NCBI GenBank assembly: GCA_965247965.1
Contig: OZ252053.1
Span: forward strand, 124,001 to 188,000
Origin: UBA7328 sp965247965
Lineage (GTDB): Bacteria; Bacteroidota; Bacteroidia; Chitinophagales; Saprospiraceae
DNA length: 64,000 nucleotides
Direction of reading: 5' to 3'
Made by a program: the position numbers and the translations under genes. Of this stretch, positions 53,132-62,506 are shown piece after piece (position 1 is the first letter of the stretch; the number at the start of each line of letters is the position of its first letter). The notes beneath the pieces are model-generated. The model worked only from the letters and a program-made list of their open reading frames with translations. It was not told the origin of the DNA and did no database searches.

Positions 53132-53780
53132 TTTGTAATTAGGTTAAAAAAGGGAATTTATAAAGGGTATGTGGACAACCAAAGGGGAAAGGATAAGACA
53201 TTTTATAAACACCAACATCTTCGATACATTGGTATTGAACGTGAAGCATTGAAAAAACGGTATCAAATCTGTGGAGTGTCTAAACAAATTGAAATCCTTG
53301 GAAAAAAATTTTCTTTTGTGATTTTTAAAAACCCCAAAAGTTCAGCCAACGAACCTCTGTTTTATTTCATATCTACATTGAAAGACAAAAGAAAAATAGT
53401 AAAGCTTTACCCTATTCGTTGGACTATTGAAACTTGCTTCAAACACTTAAAATCAAATGGTTTCAATTTAGAAGCTCTTAATTTTAAAGACTCTGGAAAA
53501 ATAGAATTGACAATGGGTATTGTAGTATTTATCTATGCCTTATGTATTGAACAGGGTCTAACCCAACTCAAGCACAAAAAGAAGAGTGATTGGAAGAAAT
53601 ATAAAAACGGATCGATCAACTTAGTCGTTTCCAAATTTAAAAAAGGACTATCCTTTTTAGAAATCAAATTCAACAACCTTAGAAATTTCATATGCTTTCT
53701 TTCTCATTCCATTCGTTCTATCCCCAAACCCTCTTGGCTATTCTTTGAACCACAATTTATAGCTCATGTCCAGTAGTATG

Positions 53781-54153
53781 GCAAGTTGGGTTAAAAAGAG
53801 AGAAGGAAATTGAGATATTGGATAGGATCAAAAAATGGTTATTTTAAATTATTTCATTGATAATCAAAATTTAACGCATAAGTAATATTTAAATGTATTG
53901 ACTTTGAGCTATGAAATCGGCAAAATGTTCTTTTTGACAAGTGATATGGTGTTCTATAACTTGTCAGTCAATTATAGATAGGCCAATTGTAACGGTGAAA
54001 AAATAAACTTTCGATAAATTTTGTGCAATTTGTTCTGCACCCAGGAAAGGCCAGAGCGTATCGAATTGATTTTTAGTATGTTTAATGAACGATTTCTCAT
54101 AGATAGGCCAAAGTTAAAATGTAGTTGCGCATAAATACACCAATTCTGTTAAG
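53781..54153. promoter_or_regulatory. Upstream region of the A/B array
   Basis: AT-rich, no gene. The 13-base word ATAGATAGGCCAA is repeated exactly at 53974-53986 and 54099-54111 (125 bases apart); the second copy is about 43 bases before the GTG start. These are candidate regulatory direct repeats. No convincing -33/-7 promoter was seen. Confidence 0.4.
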
Positions 54154-55953
54154 GTGAAAAGAATCACTGCACTTTTATTATCATGTTTCTGTTTCTTAAG
54201 CCTATCGGCGATTGTCAGGTACGACGAAGGAAGAATAGAAGTAAATGGTATACAGCTACTCCAGGACAGAGAGAATACAACAGATTATTATTACATCCCG
54301 CCATATCCAAGGCTATCTACATGGGCCGACGGAAGTTTTGAATTTTTATGCATCAAATATGTTCATCCGGATGGCAAATCTGCCAGTGGTGGATTGTTTC
54401 ATGCCCTGGTCAAATTTGATTTGAGTAAAGAGGAAGTCCAGGAACTCCAGGAAGAGTTAAACAAAATATTACCAGATGCAAAAATAATGGGCATGGTACC
54501 TATCATGTCATTTGAGAATGATGGTGAACAAGGCGCTTCGAGCTTTCGAATCGTTTCTTCTATTTTAAATCCAAGCCTGGAAAACCCGTTTACTTCAAAA
54601 GTAATTACTTCAGGTAGGGCGCCATTTTTACCTGGATCAAAAGCGGCTATAGCTGCCATGTTGAGTGCTGATGGTGCTACTCTATTGTGGGAATCACTCA
54701 ATGGTGGAACTTCAGATATTTCAGTTGTAGTTGAAGGTTATTATGAAGCTATTGTCGAAGGATATAATGCAGTGGTTAAAGCTGATTTGAATGTGGTTTA
54801 TGAACATTTCAGCTCATTTAGCAATGTTCAAGCTGGTTTTACGCGCCTTCAAACCAGACAAGCTATTGATAGTATGGCTCAAAATGGCACGATTAATATT
54901 GAAATATTTGACCGATCCAAATCACTTGGATTTGAAAGTGGGGAGTTGCAAAAGATTGTTGACCTAGTCACAGAAAAGATTGTCGCCATCATGTTTGATG
55001 TAAAATCGGGATGGGCAAAAATGCCCGAAGCAGAAAATGCAATTAAATCCGACGATGTCCCGGGAAGATATCAACGCGGAGGTTTTGTTCGATTTTTTAT
55101 GGGTGATGGCTCACAGCCTTATAAACCCGACAATCAATTTTTGCTAAAGACAAAAAAGGAAATCAGGAATTTTAGCTTCTTTTTTAATCTCAGTCAATCA
55201 ACTGTAATTAAGGTTCCCATATATTCTGCAGGAAACATTCGTGGATTTTACGAACTCTATAAAGACGATTTAAGATATTTTAAAATCGTTAATCTGGATG
55301 ACCCCGATTTTCAAAACCGTGAATTGCATTTTCAAATTGATGGAGACTATCTTGAATCCTATGGCGATTTGATCAACTTTGCCTCTGTGAATGTGAGGAA
55401 ACACTATGGTGAGGAGGACGAACCTTTCACAGCTGATCTCATCTTCAAAAAAGAAGATGTCAATGCTGGTCAATATATGCAATCTGTGAGTTATCCAAGA
55501 CTGGGCCTGGATGGCGAAAAATGGAGAAAGTATAATTATCAGACCGCGTGGAGCATTATCGGGAAAGACACGATTTTGAGAAGACCTGTTAACGTGGAAG
55601 AATGGCTTACATCTAACTTACCTGTCATACCCCTAAGACCACCCTTTGAGCAACGCACGATTGATATCGATGCAGATCGCAGTTTATTTGAAGATTCCGG
55701 AATTCGAACCGCTACTGTGCGTTTTGCGTCAGTACTATTTGGAGAGACTCAAAAGAGAAAGACAATAGTTTTGCGTGCGAACGACGATTCCGATACAGCC
55801 AGGACTACTATTTATCACGACAACGAGCAAGCTATTGTTTACCAGGTTACCTGGTATTCCAATACGGGGAAATTTGATGAAGAATTACAGTTGCTGGAAG
55901 GAGAATATATATTTTTGGTACCTCCTTCAAAGGAAATGTTCCTGAAAAATTAA
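54154..55953 (+). CDS. Exported protein of unrecognised family, type A (A1)
   Basis: 599 residues, GTG start, signal peptide to about LSLSAIVRYDEG, no lipobox. I do not recognise a named family. Blocks shared with the neighbouring paralogues: YYYIPPYPRLSTWADGSFEF (about residues 45-65), GGLFHALVKFDL, SGRAPFLPGSKAAIAAMLSA, DISVVVEGYYEA, IVNLDDPDFQNRELHFQIDG, INFASVNVRKHYG, and WRKYNYQTAWSI. The pattern of alternating strands, one helical segment (KEEVQELQEELNKIL) and repeated I-D-x-D motifs suggests a beta-rich, two- or three-domain extracellular protein. B1 starts 9 bases downstream, so the two are co-expressed. First gene of the array. Confidence 0.85.
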   Translation: MKRITALLLSCFCFLSLSAIVRYDEGRIEVNGIQLLQDRENTTDYYYIPPYPRLSTWADGSFEFLCIKYVHPDGKSASGGLFHALVKFDLSKEEVQELQEELNKILPDAKIMGMVPIMSFENDGEQGASSFRIVSSILNPSLENPFTSKVITSGRAPFLPGSKAAIAAMLSADGATLLWESLNGGTSDISVVVEGYYEAIVEGYNAVVKADLNVVYEHFSSFSNVQAGFTRLQTRQAIDSMAQNGTINIEIFDRSKSLGFESGELQKIVDLVTEKIVAIMFDVKSGWAKMPEAENAIKSDDVPGRYQRGGFVRFFMGDGSQPYKPDNQFLLKTKKEIRNFSFFFNLSQSTVIKVPIYSAGNIRGFYELYKDDLRYFKIVNLDDPDFQNRELHFQIDGDYLESYGDLINFASVNVRKHYGEEDEPFTADLIFKKEDVNAGQYMQSVSYPRLGLDGEKWRKYNYQTAWSIIGKDTILRRPVNVEEWLTSNLPVIPLRPPFEQRTIDIDADRSLFEDSGIRTATVRFASVLFGETQKRKTIVLRANDDSDTARTTIYHDNEQAIVYQVTWYSNTGKFDEELQLLEGEYIFLVPPSKEMFLKN

Positions 55954-55962
55954 AACAGCAAT

Positions 55963-57678
55963 ATGCAAATTAGGAATGTCATCTTGTTGATCTTGATCTT
56001 GGCTTCAATACATTCTTTTGGGCAAGCTGTTTTGATTGATGAGGGGATAGAAGCTGGAGATCTGATTTGTTTTCCGATTAATCAGGATAGCACTTTGTAC
56101 CGGTATTTGCCATCCAGAGGCCGATTATCAACAAGTTCTGGCAATTTACCTGAATTCTCCTTTCTTCAGTATGCTGTGGCAAACGAAAATAAAAATGTCA
56201 CAGGAACTTCGGTTACAGAAGCTGATGGAGGCGGTTTACTGCATTTTCTTGTTTTGTATGATACACCTGAAAATCAGATCAGAAAGGCTGAAAGAGAGTT
56301 GCAAAGAAAACTTAAAAAAGATGATCTGATATTGGCAGGTCCAGTACTTTTTACTGAAGGGAATTTCCTGTTGATATCCAGTATCCTTCGCATGGGCAAA
56401 GAAGAGAAAATCTTGCTGGGCTCGGGAAGAGCACCTGTATTTCAAAATTCAAAAGTGGCCTTCTCTTTTTTACTTGACCCTCTACAGGCTCAACTTTTCA
56501 TGGAAAGTTTTAAAATGGCTACTCCGGATATCTCCTTAATGTTTGATCTCAAATTTTCTGGATTGACCAGAGCTTATGATGGAGAATTGATCGTGGATTG
56601 GTCCTTGGTTGAGAAAACTTCTTATAAAAAAGAAAGTGTTGACGCCATATTTTATAGTTCTGATGTTGAGGAAACATTTGGTTCACTGATCAAAAGCGGA
56701 TCTATTAAATTGGTAACTAGTGGCAAGGACAGTCTTGCCGATATACTCATGCAAGTGGCCTATGATCGCCTGTTGGATATGATGTTCGAACCAGCACGAC
56801 CAGAAATGTTGCCATCAGAAGATACTGGTGGATTTTTAGATGAAGTATTCGGCAACCGGGGAATATTAGGCAGTCCCATAGGAGGTAGTAATGTTTATAA
56901 GAAAAGGACTATTCGTACGAGTGGTAAAACTGTAGTGAATATCAATACCAGGAAAACGGTTGAGAGAAATCACATGATCACATTCAACATAGGGGATCTT
57001 TATAAAAAATATGGAGATAATGAGCGAATTTTCAGAAAAGTAGCCATTGACGATCCGACTTATCAGCAAAGACAAATCCTGGTCAATCTTGATGGAAGTA
57101 TTGTTAATGAATTTGAAAACATGGTTAGCAGCGTAAGTGTATCGATGAACAAATCCCATGAAAATGGTGAACAAACCATCCGGGAAGTGTTTTTGAATAA
57201 AGAGGTTTTAGATAGTACGAGTGGAAACTTACAAATGGTTTATCTGAATAAAAAAGATAATGATCGCCTGAAATGGTTGGAATATGATTATCAAATCAGT
57301 TGGCAATTTCAAAAGGGAGGAGGTTATACAAGCACATGGCAGTCATCCAATAGCCCCGTGATCAATTTATTCACTCCCTATGAATATCGGGAAATCAATT
57401 TGTATGGAGATCACAACCTCCTAAAAGAGCAAAATGTACGGGCAGTATCGGTAGAAATCAGATATCCATTCTTCGGGAAAATGAATCGTGATCATTGTAC
57501 AATCCGGGTAGGGGATGAGAGCAAAGAATACAAATTGAAAGCTGTTTTGCCATTGGATACGGAACTAGTCGACTATACCATTAATTGGATTTTACAGGAT
57601 GGTAAACGAAAAACGATAAAAGGTCAGGATGAGTTTGGTGCTATATTTATTGACGAACTACCAACTAATGAGCAATAG
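55963..57678 (+). CDS. Exported protein of the same family, type B (B1)
   Basis: 571 residues, signal peptide to HSFGQ. The mature start AVLIDEGIEAGDLICFPINQ is typical of type B (compare B2, 62507). Shared blocks: YLPSRGRLSTSSGNLPEFSF, GGGLLHFLVLYD, SGRAPVFQNSKVAFSFLL, TPDISLMFDLKF, AYDRLLDMMFEP, VAIDDPTYQQRQILVNLDG, and LKWLEYDYQISWQF. It is clearly homologous to A1 over its full length but more distant than A1 is to A3. It starts 9 bases after A1 and ends 3 bases before A2. Role unknown; the paired arrangement suggests an A-B hetero-complex (inference). Confidence 0.85.
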   Translation: MQIRNVILLILILASIHSFGQAVLIDEGIEAGDLICFPINQDSTLYRYLPSRGRLSTSSGNLPEFSFLQYAVANENKNVTGTSVTEADGGGLLHFLVLYDTPENQIRKAERELQRKLKKDDLILAGPVLFTEGNFLLISSILRMGKEEKILLGSGRAPVFQNSKVAFSFLLDPLQAQLFMESFKMATPDISLMFDLKFSGLTRAYDGELIVDWSLVEKTSYKKESVDAIFYSSDVEETFGSLIKSGSIKLVTSGKDSLADILMQVAYDRLLDMMFEPARPEMLPSEDTGGFLDEVFGNRGILGSPIGGSNVYKKRTIRTSGKTVVNINTRKTVERNHMITFNIGDLYKKYGDNERIFRKVAIDDPTYQQRQILVNLDGSIVNEFENMVSSVSVSMNKSHENGEQTIREVFLNKEVLDSTSGNLQMVYLNKKDNDRLKWLEYDYQISWQFQKGGGYTSTWQSSNSPVINLFTPYEYREINLYGDHNLLKEQNVRAVSVEIRYPFFGKMNRDHCTIRVGDESKEYKLKAVLPLDTELVDYTINWILQDGKRKTIKGQDEFGAIFIDELPTNEQ

Positions 57679-57681
57679 TGC

Positions 57682-58329
57682 ATGAAGTGGCTTTCTTTCA
57701 TATTGTTACTATGTCTATCGATACCTGCCAAAACACAAGTTTTGAGCAAAGAAAGTCGGCAGGATTTTACATTATCTGATAACCAGAAAGTCAGTGTGTT
57801 GGCCACTGAAAAATGTCCTCAATGTTACTACTACCTACCAACGAATTTTAGACTTTCCACAAATAAGAACAATTAACCCGAAGTCTCCTTCATTGCCTGG
57901 AAAAATGATGATGAATCGGAAATAATAGGTGGAATCTTGCATTTTTTGACAGTATGGGGATTAACTCAAAAACAAGAAAAAGAATTACAACGTAAATTAA
58001 ACAGCAGAGTAGATTCTAGTGTAGTCTTAATGGGCGCTGTGAGCGTGGAAATGGACCTAGGTAATGACGAAGTTATGATCACTGGAAAACACGATTTGGT
58101 CGAGCATTTAAATCTAGCCTTAACAAGTTCGGCGAAGGTTGCATCTAATCCAGGTTCAAAAATGGGCATGTCCTTCCGTTTTGATGAAACCAATGTAGAA
58201 ACTATAATAGAAGCAGTTGAAAAACCCAAGCGATTGAGTACAGAGTTGCACTTGAATCTTATTTTTTCTAGTAAATCGCAAAAGCCATATGCATATTTAA
58301 CAATAGTCCGTGAAGGAAATATTTCATAA
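57682..58329 (+). pseudogene. Type A paralogue, short with in-frame stop (A2)
   Basis: Signal peptide (to AKTQVLSKES), then YYYLPTNFRLSTNKNN and a TAA at 57874-57876. The frame continues PEVSFIAWKNDDESEI, GGILHFLTVWGLTQKQEKEL, LNLALTSSAKVASNPGSKMG. In A3 the same place reads RLSARPDGTPEFLFVKY, so the TAA replaces one ordinary codon. The gene ends after about 215 codons, equal to the first domain of A1/A3, so the C-terminal two thirds are lost. The stretch 58330-58589 is AT-rich debris with no frame I can place. Confidence 0.75.
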
Positions 58330-58589
58330 CTCGTTGATACTCAATCTTAGAATTATGGATAAATTATTAAAACTAAAGTATCGTCTGAACCGAAACTTGC
58401 ATTTTAATAGGATTGCCAAATAAGCAGGCCATAAATACTTGATAATCAGCGTTATAGAAAATCTTGAATTTAAGATACTGCTGTTAACACTTCGAATTTG
58501 GCCGAAATCCTTCACGAACTATTGATTTAAAAGAACATATAAAATTAACTTTATCTATTGAAAAGATCTTGCAACAAATATCCATGTAA

Positions 58590-59330
58590 ATGAGGCTATC
58601 GCAGATATATTGGAATTTCCATTTGGCTATACTAGTCTTGGTTCCGCCTTCATTATGGGGTATTCATCTGGGAGACAAACAATGGGAGGATATCTATATT
58701 GTCATTTATGCCACTCAGGAAGGATTTACCGGTCATGCAGGTATAGCAGTAGACAATTATGACATATTTGTCATAGATGAATGGGTGGATGGTCAATTAA
58801 AGGTAAAATATGATACGGTAGCAAATGGCACATTGACCTATTTTGATATGTTTGGCCCGCAGGATATCCGTTGGGAGCAGTTCAAAGATAACCTGCAAGC
58901 CCATTATAATAAACTCCCTAAAAGTTCAGCAGAAGAAAAAATTACTCCTACCTACTTAGTAACAAGAGGTCTCCCTCATAAATACAATACACCTTGTGAT
59001 GCCCTCCTCAGGATTACAACCAACGCCCTGGCTGATTTTGAGCTAATAGACAAAATCGAACTAATTACAAGAAAGAATAAGTACTTTAATCCCTCATTTT
59101 TCAACTGCACTGACTTTGTTTTGGAATGTCTCAAAGCCCATGATGGAAGAAGTCTGGATGCAAGAGAAAACATGATTTTTGCTAAAGCCAGTACGCCCAA
59201 TCAGCTTTATCATGAATTAATCAAACAAGATAATATAAAAGTCATAAAGAAGCCCGGAGAATCGATTGATGCTTCCTTCTTTAAAGAAATTATCTTCAAG
59301 AAATATTTACATAATTTAAATCCTTTTTAA
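58590..59330 (+). CDS. Predicted permuted papain-fold (NlpC/P60-LRAT-like) exported protein
   Basis: 246 residues with a hydrophobic N-terminus. The block GFTGHAGIAVDNYD (His49) followed much later by FFNCTDFVLECLKA (Cys173) gives the His-before-Cys order of circularly permuted NlpC/P60, LRAT and YiiX-type thiol enzymes, in which N-C-x-x-F-V carries the nucleophile. Such proteins cut amide or ester bonds in peptidoglycan, lipids or proteins. The assignment is by motif only. Its TAA (59328-59330) is directly followed by the original ATG of A3 at 59331, so it is embedded in the A/B operon and probably acts with these proteins, for example in processing or as an effector (inference). Confidence 0.6.
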   Translation: MRLSQIYWNFHLAILVLVPPSLWGIHLGDKQWEDIYIVIYATQEGFTGHAGIAVDNYDIFVIDEWVDGQLKVKYDTVANGTLTYFDMFGPQDIRWEQFKDNLQAHYNKLPKSSAEEKITPTYLVTRGLPHKYNTPCDALLRITTNALADFELIDKIELITRKNKYFNPSFFNCTDFVLECLKAHDGRSLDARENMIFAKASTPNQLYHELIKQDNIKVIKKPGESIDASFFKEIIFKKYLHNLNPF

Positions 59331-59341
59331 ATGAAAAGTTT

Positions 59342-60445
59342 CTAAGTACATGACAAAAAACGGAAGTAGAGCCAAATTTTCCGTCTGTCGTGGTTAATAT
59401 ATGCGTTGATATAGTTGTCTATCCCTCCCCTGAAAATGCTTTTTCTTCTTTTTCCTCGATTATTTTTTTTGAATAATGAGGGTATCTTTCTCTTTATCCA
59501 TTCGCCTATACGTATCATCCATACATATGATATGGCTAATAAACCAAATAATGTTTCTAGCCTTTTGGGATGAGTTACATGTGTATCTTCCAGTTGAAAA
59601 CCATTCGTTTTCATGTCCTTGAACATGTTTTCAATATACCACCTTTTGGCATAGATATCGCAAGCATCTTCTACATCCTCAGAGTGTATGACTATCAAAT
59701 ACTCTAATTTGTTCTTGTCATTTCTAAATCTGAATCCGCTTACGTATACTTCATTGCCTCCAACTAAATATTTTCCCGGCAATCTTGGCGATGATCTTTT
59801 ATTATTTTTACATAATAAACCCAGTTTTACCTCCTTGCCATTTTTTACACCTACCATGCCTTCCTTAACCCGAAGGTTGAATCCTATCTCATTGGTTATC
59901 AAGTACTTAACCCAATGTTGGCCAATGAATTCCCGGTCTCCTATAACGTTCTTTATCTGACCTTTTCCAACAATTTTTACCACTTCCTCTAACAACTCAA
60001 TTCTTTCATATTGTGCAGAGTTGCCTTTCTTTGGAAGCAACACCCATTTGATCGGTATCGAATACCCGTCTCCTAGTATAGAAAATACCAAAAAATTAAT
60101 ATCCACTTTACCAAATTGCCAGTTTGTCCTATCCACAAGCAGGGTATAAGGCCCCTTCAACTCACTCATTTTCAAAAGCAAATGTCCTAGACCAGTGTCA
60201 TCCCAATCCACCTGAGAGATAAATCGTTGAAGACGACGATAATTACTCAATGGCTTCGCTTTTGAAATCATACCGTGAGCAACCTTGACCATATTGACAC
60301 TCCTAATGGTAGACATACTGATCACCGCCGAGGCAATCAAGTTTACCCTTTGCTGGTGAAGTTTACTAAGTTCTATTTTCAATTCTCGGGAAAGTTCTTT
60401 AACTTTCTCCTTAATTGCCATGTCGTTCAGTGTTGTAAGTAACAC
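59342..60445 (-). CDS. IS4-family transposase
   Basis: About 360 residues; start at 60445 (GTG) or the ATG at 60421 (MAIKEKVKELSREL). Catalytic motifs: YTLLVDRTNWQFGK (first Asp), KNVIGDREFIGQHW (second Asp), and YAKRWYIENMFKDMKTNGFQ, which is Y-(2)-R-(3)-E-(6)-K. The frame is intact and its stop codon is formed by the outermost three bases of the element. Confidence 0.92.
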   Translation of the reverse strand: MLLTTLNDMAIKEKVKELSRELKIELSKLHQQRVNLIASAVISMSTIRSVNMVKVAHGMISKAKPLSNYRRLQRFISQVDWDDTGLGHLLLKMSELKGPYTLLVDRTNWQFGKVDINFLVFSILGDGYSIPIKWVLLPKKGNSAQYERIELLEEVVKIVGKGQIKNVIGDREFIGQHWVKYLITNEIGFNLRVKEGMVGVKNGKEVKLGLLCKNNKRSSPRLPGKYLVGGNEVYVSGFRFRNDKNKLEYLIVIHSEDVEDACDIYAKRWYIENMFKDMKTNGFQLEDTHVTHPKRLETLFGLLAISYVWMIRIGEWIKRKIPSLFKKNNRGKRRKSIFRGGIDNYINAYINHDRRKIWLYFRFLSCT

Positions 60446-60504
60446 ATTATCAACACTTTACGCGTGGCAATTATTTTATCAATCCTGTTTTGTCATGTAC
60501 TATG
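59342..60504 (-). mobile_element. IS4-family element inserted at the start of A3
   Basis: Inverted ends CTAAGTACATGACAAAA and complement CATAGTACATGACAAAA. A 9-base duplication GAAAAGTTT lies at 59333-59341 and 60505-60513. Length 1163 bases. It separates the A3 start codon from the rest of A3. It is a different subgroup from the IS4 element at 51348. Confidence 0.88.
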
Positions 60505-62506
60505 GAAAAGTTTATTGATTTCATTATTGAGTTGTATGCTCATAATGGTATTGCCAAAATCTGACCTTAAATCGCAAGTACTTGACTCCGAAAATAAGGT
60601 TGGCATTACATTGAGTGATGGAACTCAGGTTATCTGTTATGGGAAAGCCAATACGCTTTCGAGTGGAGCTTCTTCTAAGCCTTCAAATGAATATTATTAC
60701 CTCCCGGTAAATCTTAGATTGTCTGCACGACCAGATGGGACTCCTGAATTTTTATTTGTTAAATACACTACTGAAGAAACAGTAGCAGCGGGTGGAGTTC
60801 AAGGTGCTTTGATGCACTTTCTTATGGAATGGGGTCTTACTCCGGCACAAGAAACAGAATTACAGCAAAAAATCAAACAAAAGTTGAGTACGAGAAGAGC
60901 AAGTAGTACACGTTTTAAGTTCAATTTTGGAAGAAAAATTACGCCAAAAGTAATGGGGCCAGCAACGATGAAATCAGATGTTCAGGGAGAAACATTCAGG
61001 ATTATTTCCGGAACTCTAACCAATGAGAAATTTACACCTAATTTGGTAACCACCGGACGAGCTCCAATAGTGCCCGGCTCAAAAATAGCGGTGGCAGCCA
61101 TTATGGAAAAGAATGGAGCTCAATTGCTTGCATCTACTTTTGAAAAGACCCGATCAATTACGGATGTTTCTCTTGATTTACGCTTCCAATATGAAGTATT
61201 GACACCTGCAGTGGAAGGGTTGATCACTGTTAATTGGTCGGAGATATATACATTTTATGAGAGTTATAGAAGGGAATATGTACACAGGGATACTGATGAT
61301 GAAACATTACCTAAGCACAATGATCTCGGAGATGATCAAATAACCGATAAAGAATTGAGTGTTCTGATAGAAAACATGATATCTAGGAAATATGTAAATA
61401 TTCAAATTGATCAATTACAAGCCGATAATGAACTTACAAAGGAAATCACCCAAATGTTTATGGAGTATTTTGTACAATCAGTTGCCGATAAAGAATATTA
61501 TCAACCCGCTGAAGGTACAGCCAGGGACCCGTTAAAACCCGCTGATCCATATCAACCGGATGAAGACCTTTATATGTACACATTTAATTCGACCAGGTTT
61601 GAAAGCAAGGTGAGAAAAGGAACTGAAAGATATAATCTAAAAGTTCGAATTCCTGTAGTTAGAGAACATTCCCTTACGGAGAATCTCGCCTCATGGTATG
61701 ACGGCGTTAAACACAATAAACGCTGTGTTACTTCTGTCAACCTCAACGATCCATTTTTTCAACATCGGGAGATCCACCTGATTCTGGATGCTGAAGCAGA
61801 ACAAATGGTAGGCGATGAAGTCAATGCCGTTTCTGTAGATATTAGAAAAAGAAGGAGCAAGGGCCACGATTTCCAGGATGCTATAATGATCGACAAAAAC
61901 ACCCTGGCAAATGGCACTCTGGCATCATTAACCTATTCCCGAGGCGAAGATAAAAATCCGGATGCATATGAATTCAGAACCAGCTGGAATTTAAAAGGAA
62001 GAATTTATCCTGAAAGTCCTCAATGGGTGAAAGGGGATTGGAAAAAGGCATCAACCTGGTGGCACCGGTAGCTCCAAGAACCATCATGTTTGAAGGGGAT
62101 TTGGCAGAGCTTCAGGAAATGGGAATTCCACGGGCTACTTTACAGTTGCGCTACCAAAAATTTGGGAAGGAAGTAGAAACCAATATACCTCTGACCGTGT
62201 CACAGGGGATTCCTCTGGTTGAAAAAACCATATACACCGATAGGGATACGCGTGGGTACGTGTATCGGCTCATCCTCACAAACAAGAAAAACGGCAAATT
62301 AGTCCTCCCTTGGGAGTCCAAAATCAATGACGATTATGTCTATGCCATTATACCAGAAGAATTGAATAATCCGGATTCTAATGTCTTTAGTCAAGCTGTA
62401 GAAATGGGGCAAGAGATCAAGAGAGCAATAGACGGTGAAGTGGATGCCACTGATAAAATACTCGATAAGTTCAAAGAAATATTCGATACTTTAAAAAATT
62501 AAAGCA

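Larger units (their letters stand above)
51461..53776 (+). pseudogene. IS4-family transposase, split by IS1595
   Basis: The first part (51461-52026) gives KNIKYLALDGTSWENGNKNI (first Asp) and LKGLILLADREYIGERW (second Asp). After the nested element the frame resumes at 53132 with IRLKKGIYKGYVDNQRGK, and reaches LYPIRWTIETCFKHLKSNGF, which is the Y-(2)-R-(3)-E-(6)-K signature of the IS4 family. Joining across the 8-base duplication restores ...GLEFVIRLKKG. So the transposase was intact until the insertion. Confidence 0.88.
51348..53780 (+). mobile_element. IS4-family element interrupted by an IS1595-family element
   Basis: Inverted ends CATACTACTGGACAT (51348-51362) and ATGTCCAGTAGTATG (53766-53780). 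Without the nested element and its duplication the length is about 1320 bases. I could not see a clear target duplication. Confidence 0.8.
59331..62502 (+). pseudogene. Type A paralogue A3, interrupted by IS4 and frameshifted
   Basis: The original ATG (59331) and codons MKS are cut off by the IS; after the IS the frame continues LLISLLSCMLIMVLPKSDLK. Blocks: YYYLPVNLRLSARPDGTPEF, GALMHFLMEWGLTPAQETEL, TGRAPIVPGSKIAVAAIM, TSVNLNDPFFQHREIHLILD, VNAVSVDIRKRRS. Near 62038-62046 one base is missing: the first frame ends KKASTWWHR, while the next frame gives GLEKGINLVAPVAPRTIMFE and runs to 62502. About 690 residues in total, longer than A1. From the IS end a GTG at 60464 opens in frame and adds a hydrophobic MAIILSILFCHVLWK, so a new exported version could be made. 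B2 starts 4 bases after its stop. Confidence 0.8.
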
